64,000 bases of DNA from Carettochelys insculpta (Eukaryota > Chordata > Testudines > Carettochelyidae): contig NC_134167.1 in the NCBI RefSeq assembly GCF_033958435.1, positions 6,964,001 through 7,028,000 on the forward strand, written 5' to 3'. A program made the translations under genes and the position numbers. Below the pieces are notes generated by a model that had not been told where the DNA came from, ran no database searches, and was given only the letters and a program-made list of their open reading frames with translations. Below are positions 21,359 to 33,650 of the stretch, piece by piece. How positions within the stretch are numbered: position 1 is the stretch's first letter; every line of letters begins with the position of its first letter.

Positions 21359-22177
21359 TTTGAAATTCTTAGCCACTGTGTCAGTGCCCTGGATAATTTG
21401 GACTTTTGCCATACAGTGCTATCAGTCATCAGCACCCAGCAAATTCATACACACAAGATACATATTTTAAATTACATCTTCTTTCAGCAGTAGATGGCAG
21501 CCAAGCCCCATTATTAAATATCCAACTGAAGTGCCCAGGGTTGGGATAAAGGGAAAACTCATTCATAGAGAGAGCTTGACAAAACAGGCCATGTGAACAA
21601 AACCAAACATGCTGACACCGGGAGGAGTCCATGAAGGAACGTCATTCACAGAGAGGAATTGTAGCCCATTTTTCAGTTCCACATATTTATTAAAATAGAT
21701 GTAACTAAGATCCCTGAAAGCCAGATGCCTCACAGAACAGAGGCTTCTGTATAATATAAAGATATTTCAGCACAAGTCATCAAGAGACAGATGGACAGCC
21801 ACTGTAAGAGCTCTCATACCTTATGGCTTTTCCTTTTCTTCCCTGTAAAAGTTAGATGGCTGGATTAAATGATAAGGTGGTATTTTAATATAAGTCTTCA
21901 TAAGAAAAAAGATTCCTAGTTCTGCACCACATACACTACTGGGAAACAGTTGCCTCAGAGGAACTAGAAGTGTTGCCAGATATAAGAACTTGCCATCAGT
22001 TCCCCCTAGATTTTGGATGTGTCACAGCAAAACTCTGCATAAAACTAAATGTTTTAGTCAGTGACAATAGAAGCAATGTAGCTTAATCAGTACATAGCGT
22101 TCTGGCTCTCTGCAGTTCCACTGTCAGCTGAAGTGAGTTAAGGAATCATGAGCCAGATCCACAGCTGGTGTAAATAG

Positions 22178-22218
22178 GATGAATATTCAATATGGACAAA
22201 TGCGAAGTACTCCACTTA
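22178..22218 (+). mobile_element. CR1 LINE, left stub of split copy
   Basis: atggacaaatgcgaagtact and ccactta match CR1 directly upstream of the part resuming at 22499. The two are separated by MITE C1. Confidence 0.7.
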
Positions 22219-22495
22219 GGCTACATCTTTACTACAGTGGAAGACTGACCTGCTCAGGGTCAATGTTCTGGGGTTTAATTTCATGCAAATGCAAAATGAT
22301 GCTCTCCAGGGTCAAAGTAGATCCCTGTCCACCTCAAGAAAGGCGAGGAATAAGGACAGTCAAAGGGAGAATAACCCTCCCCGTATAAACAGACATGGAA
22401 GTCAACCGCAGATCCATCAATTTTTTAGCTACACAATTGCAGTAGCTAAAATTGGGTACCCGCAGTTGACTTCTATGTCTAGTGTAGACATAGCC
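22219..22495 (+). mobile_element. MITE family C, copy 1, inside CR1
   Basis: GGCTACATCTTTAC at the left and gtgtagacatagcc at the right. Flanks TTA/TCA are consistent with a 3-bp duplication with one change. The interior carries cagttgacttctatg-type sequence shared with the other C copies. Confidence 0.75.
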
Positions 22496-23135
22496 TCAGA
22501 AAGACCAATCAGTTACACACATGCAAAATGGGAAATGACAGTATAAGAAGGAGTGCTGTGGAAAGGGATTTGGGGGTCAGAGTGGAACACAAGCAAATGT
22601 GAGTCAACAGTGTGAATATTTTTTAAAGCAAACATTATTCTGGGGTTTAACAGGAGTATTGTACATAAGATGTAATTTTTCTACTCCACACTGATTATGC
22701 CTCAAGTGGAGCACTGTGTCCAGTTCTGAGTGCCACATTTCAAGAAAGAGGTGGACAAATTGGAGAAGATCCAGAGAAGAGCAATAAAAATGATTAAAGG
22801 TCTAGAAAACATGACCTGTGAGTGAAGCTTGAAAGAATTGTATTTGTTTAAGTGTGAAAGGGGACATTATAACCAGTTAAAAGTACGTAAAAGGTTGTTA
22901 AAAGGAGGAGGGAGACAAATTATTCTCCTTAACTCCTGATAAAGAAGAAATAATGGGCTTGAACTTCAGCAAGGGAAGCTTAGGTTGGACATTAGGAAAA
23001 CATTTCTAACTGTCAGGGTGGTTAAGCTCTAGAACAAATTGCCCAGAGAGATGTGGAATCTCCATCATTGGAGATTTTTTAAGAGCAGGTTAAACAAACA
23101 TCTGTCAATGATAGTCTAGATTGTGCTTGGTTCTC
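22496..23135 (+). mobile_element. CR1 LINE, main part of split copy, sense
   Basis: Continuous CR1 3' coding and UTR sequence: gggatttgggggtcagagtg, caagtggagcactgtgtcc, aattggagaagatccagaga, gtcagggtggttaagctcta. Many stops and indels. It runs to about 23135. Confidence 0.88.
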
Positions 23136-23325
23136 CCATGAGTGAAGGGCTTTTCCTGCTCTACCCCCAAAATGCCTAAGTTTTGCCAATGGCTATTAGT
23201 AATAAAAGACGACCTTCTGCCATCTGGGGTGGCTATGGTATTTTTAAGAAGGGAGATATCTTGAAGTCACTAGGCACAATTATCCTCTCTATCCAGAGAC
23301 CATGGACATCTCAAGTGGTTGTGAG

Positions 23326-23641
23326 GCCTGTTCTATGCTATAAACTTTTACTAGAATAGGTATGTTGGCATAGCTGGACTGTCGGGAGGGTGGGGGAAGA
23401 GGAAATTTCATAGCAACTAACATAGCTGTGCTGGCGCAAATGCTATTATAGATACTTTTATGTTGACAAAATAATCCCTTCTCCTATCCCTTCTCATTCC
23501 ATTCATAGAATTATTTTAAGCTGTCTCAGCAGATGAATTCTTTTGTGGGTATAAGCTGTGTATCCTCTGGGACATGTGCTGAATATAGGTCTACAGGTAT
23601 ATCTATGCTGGCAATCCCTCCTATGTGTAGACAAGGCCTGA
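23326..23641. mobile_element. MITE with aggcctg / tagacaaggcctg ends
   Basis: aggcctgttctatgct at the left and gtgtagacaaggcctg at the right form imperfect terminal inverted repeats. Interior has tgttggcatagctggact and tagctgtgctggc motifs. Non-coding. Confidence 0.55.
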
Positions 23642-23943
23642 GCAAATGTTCCTGCCCCATCTTCCTTCACTCTGACTTGCTGTCAGAGGGGAATTCTGCC
23701 TCTGGCTCCTTCACTTTTTGTCCTCTCTGCTGATATCTGCAGCAAGGGAGGCATCCAGTGCCAACAGGGAAATGGATGGATGAAAGAAATATTACTGTCC
23801 CCATTTCTCAGTGGGGTTTTAAGGCTGCAAGGAGACGTAGATCCAATAAAGACATTTTCAAACATTCCTGGAGCTTTCTGCAGGCAAATGTATTAGCATT
23901 GCAACAATTATCTCATTATAGTCAAATCTACAGCTATACTTAT

Positions 23944-24681
23944 ACGGGCTGATCCTCTCTAATCTGGCACACTCTTATCCAGCAATAAGTTTAGTTACCT
24001 GGATGACCACTGATCATGGGTGTGTCCAATTTTCCTGCAGTCCCATAAAGTTTGTTTCCAGCCACCATTCCTGGCTTGCAGTTTTCTGTGCTGTTATTTA
24101 GCTCTACTTTATCTCTAAATGGCTATATCTACACTAGCCAAAAACTTTGAAATGGCCATGCAAATGGCCATTTCGAAGTTTACTAATGAAGCGCTGAAAT
24201 ACATATTCAGCGCCTCATTAGCATGAGGGTGGCCATGGCACTTCAAAATTACCGTGGCTCGCCGCCATGTGGCTTGTCCAGATGGGGCTCCTTTTCAAAA
24301 GGACCCCGGCTACTTTGAAGTCCCCTTATTCCTATGAGCAGATAGAAATAAGGGGACTTTGAAGTAGCCAGGGCCCTTTTGAAAAGGAGCCCCATCTGGA
24401 TGAGCCGCGTGGCAGCAAACCATCTCAATTTTGAAGTGCCGCGGCCGCCCGCATGCTAATGAGGCACTGAATATGTATTTCAGCGCTCCATTAGTAAACT
24501 TCGAAATGGCCATTTCGAAGTTTTTGGCTAGTGTGGAGACGGCCAATGTCTTCTAAGAACCCAGTAAGCAGTGGAAGTGTTGGTAATGCTGCTAGACAAT
24601 ATTGACCTCTGAAGGTCTGGCAAATTCTCTCATCTGGTTCAGGTCAGGTCCTGAGGATGGTGGACAAGAGTGGATCAACCT
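23944..24681 (-). mobile_element. DNA transposon E2, split by palindrome A2
   Basis: 23944-24120 and 24545-24681 together are the reverse complement of E1 (8089-8450): tttctgtgctgttatttagc before, gtcttctaagaacccagtaa after the insertion. E1 therefore shows the uninterrupted target. Ends are worn. Confidence 0.78.
24121..24544. mobile_element. Foldback DNA transposon A2, palindrome
   Basis: Same family as A1, arms of about 210 bp. Begins GGCTATATCTACACTAGCC and ends with a near complement. Perfect 3-bp duplication AAT (24118-24120, 24545-24547). Many TTCGAA sites have become TTTGAA or TTCAAA, so it looks older than A1. Confidence 0.9.
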
Positions 24682-24978
24682 ATATTTGTATAATTATACC
24701 ATTTCTACTTGTAGATAATCCCCAATTAATATAAGCCACTTGGACTTGAGCTCATGAGCCAGTTAGGACCAGATTATTTTTTAAGGCATTTTGTCTCCTA
24801 CAGATGTGGATCTGCACTTCATGGGACCTTCAAAAATCCTCATTATCTAATGGTGGCCCTTATACATTTTTGAAACCCCCAGCTCAGACTCAGATAGTAG
24901 AATTCTGCCTAGCACTTCTGATGTCAATGGCCCTTATTTAGATCAGCTGAGACTCTGGCCTTATTCATATGACACAAG

Positions 24979-25627
24979 AGCTGCGTCTACACGTGCACGC
25001 TACTTCGAAGTAGCGGCACCAACTTCGAAATAGCACCCGTCGCGTCTACACGCGTCGGGCGCTATTTCGAAATTAACTTCGACGTTAGGCGGCGAGACGT
25101 CGAAGTCGCTAACCTCATGAGGAGATAGGAATAGCGCCCTACTTCGAAGTAGGGACCGTGTAGACGATCCGCGTCCCGCAACGTCGAAATTGCTGGGTCC
25201 TCCATGGCGGCCATCAGCTGGGGGGTTGAGAGATGCTCTCTCTCCAGCCCCTGCGGGGCTCTATGGTCACCGTGGGCAGCAGCCCTTAGCCCAGGGCTTC
25301 TGGCTGCTTCTGCGGCAGCTGGGGATCTATGCTGCAGGCACAGGGTCTGCAACCAGTTGTCAGATCTGTGTATCTTGTGTTGTTTAGTGCAACTGTGTCT
25401 GGGAGGGGCCCTTTAAGGGAGCGGCTGGCTGTTGAGTCCGCCCTGTGACCCTGTCTGCAGCTGTGCCTGGCATCCCTATTTCGATGTGTGCTGCTTTGAC
25501 GTGTAGACGTTCCCTCGCTGCGCCTATTTCGATGTTGGGCTGAGCAACTTCGAAGTTGAACATCGACGTTGCCGGCCCTGGAGGACGTGTAGACGTTATT
25601 CCGTTGGCTGCACGTGTAGACGTAGCC
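24979..25627 (-). mobile_element. CpG-rich DNA transposon B2
   Basis: Reverse orientation copy of B1. Target duplication AAG is perfect (24976-24978, 25628-25630). The minus strand again has the Kozak-context ATG (CAT at 25203-25205). It lacks a short stretch found in B1 near the 25140 side, so the minus-strand frame ends earlier. Confidence 0.9.
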
Positions 25628-26380
25628 AAGGAGTCTGTGGCAAAGCCAGCTTTTGAATCCAAATCTCCTGAGTTACTGTTAAAGGCCTTAACCTGAAGAT
25701 CATCATTCCTCAAACTCAGTGGTTTCTCAGCTGCCTGTTTGTCCTGAAGCTGCTTAGGTTGTTTGTACATTTATATACGATCTCTGTCTTGGCTTGCCAT
25801 GCCTTTTATGAAGTCTGATCTCCTGCAAAGATTGACAGCTGCACGCTTTCTCCTCAGAGAGCTGTTTCTTTCCCACCCACCTCTGGAAAACAATTCCCTG
25901 TTAGAGAAACATCCCTCACTTGGATAAACCAAGTGAGGGCACTGTAAGTAAGTAGAAGCTGGTTGTATGGCAGGTAGAAAGAACTATTTTATTATCAGAA
26001 GTAAACATACCTTCTTGTAACACACCTGTGTGGCACTATTACGGCTTATTAAAGTTGACGAAATGTTCAAGGCAACAAGCTTTCCTCTTTCTGCCAGGCC
26101 TATGTCTCAACTCATGAGATCTTTCAGCTGCATTAGAACAGAACAGTTACAACATCAGAAGGAAAGCAAGGGTGTGTGATAGGTTTCTGCTGTCAGACTG
26201 CAATGAGGAAATACATAGGTCTGAACTTTCCAGTTCAAGTTCCACCCTCATGCACATATTGGGCATGTAACACAGAAATCTTTGCTGAGCCTCCTGTCAG
26301 GTCCTGACTCTGACAGGAATGTCAAGTGGAAAGGCAGGTGGCAAGATGGACAAGAAGACGGTGAAGCTTAGAAACAGTAG

Positions 26381-26441
26381 GCCAAATCCTGGGATTGTGT
26401 ATAATCATTACTCAGCAAAAATGGCCTCAGGATTTGGCCCA
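26381..26441. repeat. Short inverted repeat
   Basis: ggccaaatcctggg and its complement (ccaggatttggcc-like) about 50 bases apart; likely a worn MITE end pair. Confidence 0.4.
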
Positions 26442-26887
26442 AAGAGGCTTAGGTAGAATTTCAGTTTACTCAGGTAAACAATATTCCAGTGGTTAGGCTG
26501 CAAGTATGCAACCTGGGAGGTCATTTTCTTGATCGGGGCTGACTGTCTGTGTGACTTGATCTCTCTGTGCCTCTCTTCTCCATCTGTAAAATGGATGAAA
26601 TCTCACTGCCTCTTTCATAGGGTGCTGTGAGGATTAAAATGTTCAAGATTATGAGTTGTTTGGATCAGTAATACATCAGTAATTGTGTTCCTGTAAGTAA
26701 CTAAGGCAGATTCACTTTTCCCTCCATGACTTGAATTTCTAATCAGTTAGAAGAGATTGTCCAGAGCACTTTCTCTAACCCAAGCACAAAAAAAAACAAA
26801 TATCCCTGACTCTTCTCCCACAAAATTCAATCAAACACCAAGGCATAACAGGCTGTACAAATGTCTGTTTATATCGTAGGACCTAAG

Positions 26888-27131
26888 GGCTTGTCTATAT
26901 GAGGACATTAAAGATATGCCTACACAGAGATTATACTAGTTTAACTTGCATTTTTTTCTGTTGGTGCAGGACTCCCAGAAGAAATAAGATGTGTTGACAG
27001 ATATCCTCTTTCATAGAGATAGTTATGTTTACACTGGGGATTATGTTGGTAAAGTTATGTAAGCCAGAGGTGTGTTTTTTCACACCCTAGTCAACATATC
27101 TATGCAGGTATAACTTTTTAGCGTGGCCCAG
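26888..27131. mobile_element. Probable decayed MITE
   Basis: gggcttgtctatatgagg at the left and agcgtggcccaggtct at the right resemble the ends of the TCTACAC families. Boundaries weak. Confidence 0.35.
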
Positions 27132-27411
27132 GTCTCAAGAAGGTTGATCCAAATTAGATTTTAAAAGGGATTAGTTGACATGCGTTAACTCTATGTGGAG
27201 AGTCTTATGCAGAATTTTAAAATGACCTTAACTTGCTTTACTTTATTTCACTTTGGAAGTGAATCAGACTAAACTGATCAGGTTGTGCCTAAATAGCTCC
27301 CTAGTATGGACTGTGAAGATGTGAATGGCAGAGTGCATTGGGGAGCTGTGCTCTAATTGCCTCACATGGCAACTGATGCAAATTTAAAGGTACCTACTTT
27401 GTGTTAACTTA

Positions 27412-27706
27412 GGCTTGGGCTACACTAAACAGGTAAGTCAATTGAAGATACACAGTTCTAGCTATGGCAATTGCTTAGCTAGAATTGACTCATCTGCAAT
27501 TGACTCACCTGGCCATACTCACTAAGGATGGTTGGTGAGAGAACTCTCCTGTTGCCCTCCCTTATTCCTCACGGTAGTGAAGAGTACAGGGGTTGACTGC
27601 CGACCCCTGAAAGGTCAATTTTGTGCATCTCTACCAAGTGTGCAAAACGGAACATTGGAAGATGGACCCTCAGTGGGTTGGTTTTCGGGGTAATGTAGAC
27701 ATGTCC
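27412..27706 (+). mobile_element. MITE family C, copy 2
   Basis: ggcttgggctacactaaac to atgtagacatgtcc. Interior aagtcaattgaagatacaca, gagtacaggggttgactgcc and cccctgaaaggtcaatttt is shared with copies 3 and 5. Confidence 0.75.
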
Positions 27707-28114
27707 ATAGTCTTACTTTAAACCATACTATACCATGTCAGTATAGTATGCTCCATGATAGCCATAGTGAATACTAATGCTATATGGCTCATAGCATATA
27801 GCTATGACTTAGTGTAGTCCTTTTTTCAAACAGGACTTTGTTACCACAATCTTTTAGGTACATTTTAGTTCATACCATCAGCATCCACTTGAACCAGGTA
27901 GCTACAACAATTTTTTGGGTTGTTCTGCAATTCACACTCATACAGTTCACACTGAGTTATGGTATGGCCATTCACTGACTTAAGGCCCATTTAACTCTTA
28001 ACAAATCATGTCCACACCAGGTTTAATTAATCCAATTTAAATTCACATCTTTGTTCATTTGGATTAATTTTCCAGAGTGTCCATATGCAGCCATGTGCTT
28101 AGGAGCATGGTAAA

Positions 28115-28562
28115 GGTACAGAATCACAAGATCATAGAATCATAGAACACTAGAACTAGAAGGGACCTCGAGAAGTCATCAAGTCCAGTCCCCTACCCTT
28201 GCTGCAGGACCAAGTAGCATCTAGTCTCTCATCTACACCATCCCTGATAGATGTCTATTTAACCTGCTCTTAAGTATCTCCAGTGACAGAGATTCCATAA
28301 CCTCCTGAGGCAATTTATTTCAGTGTTTAATCAACCTAACAATTAGAATGTTTTTCCTAATATCCAACCTAAACTTCCCTTGCTGCAGTTTAAGCCCATT
28401 GCTCCTTTTCCTGTCCTCAGAGGCCAAGAAGATCAATTTCTCTCTCTCCTCCTTGTAACCCTCTTTTAGGTACTTGAAACCTGTGAGCATGTCCCCTCTC
28501 AGTCTTCTCTTTTCTAAACTAAAGACCAGTTCTTTCAGTCTTCTCCTTATCTGCCTTTCACC
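28115..28562 (-). mobile_element. CR1 3' part, antisense
   Basis: agaatcatagaacactagaa, gaagggacctcgagaagtca then reversed coding sequence for [14 protein letters not shown] and SEDRKRSNGLKLQQGKFRLD on the minus strand: the C-terminal region of CR1 ORF2. Subfamily differs from the copy at 1490. Confidence 0.9.
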
Positions 28563-29026
28563 AAATAAGACAAGTACCAAGGATACTGGAAGAGTCTGAT
28601 TTAGTCCAGTGGTACATAGCTTGGAGTTTCCATTCCCAAAAGATACGTGGGAGGGTCATCTGCTTTGGAGGGCAAAACTTTTCAGTTTTGAGTTTGCCTT
28701 TTGGATTATATGAATCCTCTAAAAAAAACACAAAAAAATTATCTGAATGGGCTTTTGAATTGAAAACGTGAGTCATGTAGCTATGTCATATTAAGTCATA
28801 TATAAGTCTATCATGAACATACTAAACTATGCACCATAATATGATACTGTTGTTTATTAGCTGTGTGGTTGTTTGGATAAGCAATTACTCAAAACCCCAT
28901 CACTGAGCATTTTTTAAGTCTCTGCAGAAATCTCAAATGATGCTGTGGCCCCTTGCAATCAGCATATAAATACAAACACAGGATATATCAAGAAAGTCAA
29001 GTTCCTTTTCACTGCGTTTGTTTCAG

Positions 29027-29126
29027 ACAAGCTGAGGCTTCACCGGGAAATGCTGTACTTTCATGACGGAGAGCCAGTAAAGTCACGGTCTCTTGGGGTT
29101 CTTCCTGCTTCAGGTATCACTGCCGG
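29027..29126 (+). CDS. KCNU1: KCNU1 exon: variable RCK1-RCK2 linker
   Basis: Acceptor ttgtttcag, donor gtaaga. Frame and phase (two bases in, two bases out) fit both neighbours and the exon is stop-free. Encodes KLRLHREMLYFHDGEPVK then SRSLGVLPASGITA. This is the disordered linker, poorly conserved between Slo1 and Slo3, so identity rests on position, phase and splice signals rather than sequence. It stands alone between introns of 9.0 and 16.6 kb. Confidence 0.78.
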
Positions 29127-31075
29127 GTAAGATAGACAGAACTTTCTGGTCTCATTGCTACAGTGAGCGTTTGTGTGAGAGATGAGAATGGCAGGATGTT
29201 TCCTTGAATGGAATTAAAAACCCTTTGCACGTACTTCTTGTGGCATTGCTACTGGTTTTGATTGCAGTGGATGGGTTCAATGGCGCCTCCTGCCTTGTAG
29301 AAGTTCCATTCAGTCCTGCACATACACCTTCTAGCTCTGCTAACCCATACCCTCCTCAGAGGACTCACTTCTGCAAGATGCTGTGCATTCTGAACTCAGC
29401 ACCTGACACCAATGCCCAGCACCAAGCATGCCTGGAAGCTTACTGCATCTACACTCTGGTGATACATGGGAGAAGATTGTTATGAAGCCAAATGGCCTTG
29501 AGTTTCAGAAAGCCACCTTCCAGTAGCTCCACATGTCCAGCCTAAATAGTGGCTTGAATTGTTCTGCTGACCAAGGTGCTGGCAGTGACACCAGGGGAGA
29601 CCTTCACAGGTTTCACTGACTAAATTCCTCCTGCTGTCTCCACTGGATCAGAAGAGCTTGAACCCAGGCATCACACTAGAGACCTTTACTGTGGGGACTA
29701 AAGGAGTCACTCCAGTCAAGACAGTTGGATACCCTTGCTCTCAGTGACTAATAATTACATTCCCAGCAGCCCTTCTGACCCTCAGTGGACCTGTTTATGG
29801 GTGAAGGGGCTACTCACCCAATACTCAGCTGTCAGCACTTGCAAGCTATTACACTGATGAACCATGCACTAAATGAGATGAAACACATACTGCCCAGAGG
29901 TATTATACAAGGACTTGTGGGGAATACAAAAGATCCTGGCCCATGAGGGACATGCAATCAACGTTTGTTACCTTCCTTCTGCAAAGCTTGAGATGCCCAT
30001 TAGTAGCTCACAAACAGCACAGACCTGGAGAAAATAAGTCTTAATAAATAAATTCCACCCCAATCAATGTCTCTGTTTTGACAGCAAAAGCAAGAGCATT
30101 GGCATAGCACAAACTCCAAGGTCTCCTCTGGATAGCTTTGCAGCTGTGCAGCTATTCCTGGTACTCACCTTGTATCAAAACAATAAAACGTTGTTCATTG
30201 TTCCTGCCCTACAACCAGTTAGGTCAGTTGTAAATATTGGAAGTGCTTAGTAAACACATACACACAAGCTGTTAGATTGTGCTGACTTGTTAAATATAAG
30301 TGAAACCACAATTAATTTATAGCACATTTCTTTTTCTCCCTTTATCCATAACATAATTTACCTCAAAAAAGGGCCCTCACAACCTGCTGAAATATCATTA
30401 TTAAAATGTACATGAAAAGTCAATTATGCCAGAGGGAGGTATTCAAGAGAAGTGAGTTTCCATACTCTGGCATTACACCTCAGGGATTATGTATTTCCTA
30501 TTTATTTATTTTTCCCTGAGATCTTTGCTGTCGCTTAACAAAAGGGAACACAAATTTTACTGGGAAATGTTCCCGTAATTCCCTGAAGGCTCAGCCAAAG
30601 ATTCAACTACATATTTCCCTTCCTCCTCAGGATTTGTCCCTTGCCATCAAATTATAAAAAAGGCAATGATGTCTTACCCAACCAAGGCATCACTGTCCTC
30701 TACACTAAATTTTGTGATGTCTAGAGTTAAATTTCACCAGGGATTGGGCTTCTACTGTTTCCCATGGGAGGACATTTTGCAGTGTTAAAGGTAGTAGCAG
30801 TTGTAGTACTTATCAGCATTATAACTGTGGCTAGAGGCTCCTATTGATGTTAGGACCATGTTATGCTAGTCACTGTATACCAGAGCCATCATGTCCATAG
30901 GATGAGGTAGAATAGCTGCCCCAGGCCCTGTGCTTTTGGGAGCCCCTCAGCAGCTGTCCCATCTCATTTTATAGACAGGAGAAGGGAGGATTACCTGGGG
31001 CTGGGCATGGGCGGTGGGGGCAGATGGTGGCAGAAGCAGGGGGTTGCCTCCCCTCGCCCCACCTGTCCCACACTC
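29127..31075 (+). other. KCNU1: Intron without recognised features
   Basis: First part of the 16.6-kb intron. Open stretches show no protein-like composition. A G+C-rich zone with many CCC/GGG runs (about 30890-31075) resembles other dispersed G+C-rich repeats in the window. Confidence 0.5.
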
Positions 31076-31830
31076 ACCATGCCTTATTTCCCTTTTTGTA
31101 CATGGGCACTGTATTTGTCCTTTTGGAGTCTTCTGGAATCTCTTCTGTCTTCCATGACTTTTCAAAGATGATAGCTAATGGCTCCAATACCTTCTCTATC
31201 AGCTCATTGAGTATTTTAGGATGCATCTCATCAGGTCCTGATGACTTGAAGGCATCTAACTTTTCTAACTAATTTTTTACTTTTTTTGCCCTATTTTAAC
31301 TTCTGAACCTACATCCTTTTCTCCAGTATTCACTATTGTAGGCATCCAATCTCCACTAACCTTCTCGGTGAAAACCAAAACAAAGAAGTCATTAAGCATC
31401 TCAGCCACTTCTACATTTTCTGTTATTGATTTTGTCTCTTCATCAAGCAATGGATCTACCCAGTTCTTGTTCTTCCTCTTGCTTCTAATATGTTGTTTTC
31501 TTGTTATTCTTGATGTCTCTACCTAGACTGAACTCGTTTTGTGCCTTCACTTTCTTAATTTTACCCTACATGCTTGTGTTATTTGTTTATATTCATCTTT
31601 TGACCTAGTTTCCACTTTTTATAGAACTCCTTGATTTTTGGATCATTCAAGATCTCCTAGTTATGTCTGAGTGGTCTCTTGCCATACTTCCTATCATTTC
31701 TACAAAGTGGAATAGTGTGCTCTTGAGCCCTTAATAATGTCCCTTTGAAAAAATGCCAACCTTCTTCACCTGTCTTTCCTCTTAGTCTTGCTTCCCAGAG
31801 GACCTCAGCTTCCTGCTCCGTGGTTTGCTA
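31076..31830 (-). mobile_element. CR1 ORF2 fragment, antisense, decayed
   Basis: Reversed CR1 coding sequence upstream of the reverse-transcriptase core: gcatctcatcaggtcctgat (PDEM-type segment), tctcagccacttctac, agcaatggatctaccc, and cttgcttctaatatgttgtt. Frameshifts and stops throughout. Confidence 0.78.
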
Positions 31831-33039
31831 AACCAGTCCACACGTAAACCAGTGTGGTTACAAATGACTCTGTTCTCTACTCCTGTAGACAGGAGCTTGC
31901 AGATCATTTGAATCCTTGCTTAGAAGGTAGCAAGGACTTAGGGATTTTTAAGGCACATACTTTTAATTTTCCTACATAAAAATACCACTGAAATAGACTC
32001 CATCTAGGAATGAGAGGGAAGGTAGAGTAGGTACGACAAACCCCAACAAACACACAATTAAAAGAAAACAGAATTTTTCAAAATATGTTAATAGTATGCC
32101 AGAACTTTTGAAAAGTCAAAATCAACAAACTTTTTTCACTGCTCAAGAAGTTTTCACAAGGTCCCTATTTAGTCAAAAAAGTCTCTTTTGTGATAGAATA
32201 CTTGGGCTTATATTTGTTGGGAGGAGATTCTTTATCAAAAATGTATTTTCAATTTAAAATTTCATCAAAACTCCCTGAAATTTTCAGTATTTCAGGTGTC
32301 CAATTGGAGGGAATGGGGCAGGGTTACAAAATCTCAGATATGCATTGGACCCAGGTCTTGATCAGATTTTTGGTAGCATGAGGAAATTAAAAATGTCATC
32401 TCTCAAACAATACACACACAAACCTCAGATTCACATATACACATTTTTTCCACCAGAATAGATCACCAAGCAGCGGGTCTTTATATCCAGGAAATAACCT
32501 TATCTGCTACCATTTAACAAAAGAGATATTTAAAGCTGAGCTATCAGTGAATAAATGAAAACCCTTTATGACCTGAGATACATATGAGTCCTTCCCTCAA
32601 TACACTTCCTTTACCAGACATGTTTTTTCCGCACGTTCTTGCCAATGGGCATGAAACTTTAATGGTGTATTTTTTTTATTGAGTTGTTGACTCTTGTTTT
32701 TCATTCCTGCTCTGTTTCTAGGTAGGTGCTAAAAATGTGTGTGCATAAGATCCCATAATGATACTTGAGTGCTGTCTTGGGCTCCTTTTTGTCCTGGATG
32801 AGAGATTGTTTAGCCAAACAAAGGATTAACAACAACTGAATTAGATGAAAGGGAAAACCAGGTTAAAGAACCAAATTTTAGTTCCTCTTTAATTGAAACT
32901 TAGTTAGCATCTGGATAATTGTTCATAAATACCTGCAGAGCTGTGAAGTCTATGTTAGGGCTTGTAACTCATTAATAAATCTTAAAGATGTAAGATCTTA
33001 TTCTTTGACGCTACCCATCACACATCCCAATCCAAAAGG

Positions 33040-33650
33040 AAGGCAAAACAAAGCAATAATACTAAGCACTCCAGCATTCAGCTAATGTGGCGGAATGCAT
33101 CAGGATATTTATGAATGTGTGTGAGGGGCTGTGCAGAAGCTTGCGAAAAGGTCATTGGTATTTTTGGAGCAATAAATCACGTAAGGGAAAGATTTGCATT
33201 TTGGCTGTATAACATCCAAGGCCGGATTAGAGAGAGAATATACTTTGAAGTAATATTTCTCTGCTGACTTGTTTTATTAGCTTCCTTTAAACATGTTACA
33301 TTATTGCTTATAGAATTTCATTTACTTGGATTGGCAGCTTGATAAATATGTCTATTGGCGATGATTTGGATTGCTCTGGGCATTAATATTATTAAAACCT
33401 GTCACATGGAAATGTCTGAAAGATGACTTACTGTAAAGATTACAGCATGAAATAAATCATACAATGGTATTTGTTACCGTTTATGGCCTCTTGGAGCCGA
33501 GTCAATCCCTTTTTATGTTGCATTATTTTTCAAGTTTTTATAGCCTTACATTATATATCGTTGTCAGAAGTGAACAGATGGGGTGTCAAACACGAGCCTT
33601 CTGCATAATTCTCACCCTCGGGTTATTTGTATGAAGGACAAGTGTAAAAC
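33040..33650 (+). other. Repeat-free A+T-rich block, possible conserved element
   Basis: No repeat family, no frame, and dense homeobox-like ATTA/TAAT sites together with aatgcatcaggatatttatg, taaacatgttac and ataaatcatacaatgg. It looks like intronic conserved noncoding DNA, but this impression is not tested by alignment. Confidence 0.35.

Noticed and set aside
29204..29485. 93-codon frame with a hydrophobic start resembling a signal peptide
   Set aside because: No splice or promoter context, no family resemblance and intronic location; likely chance.
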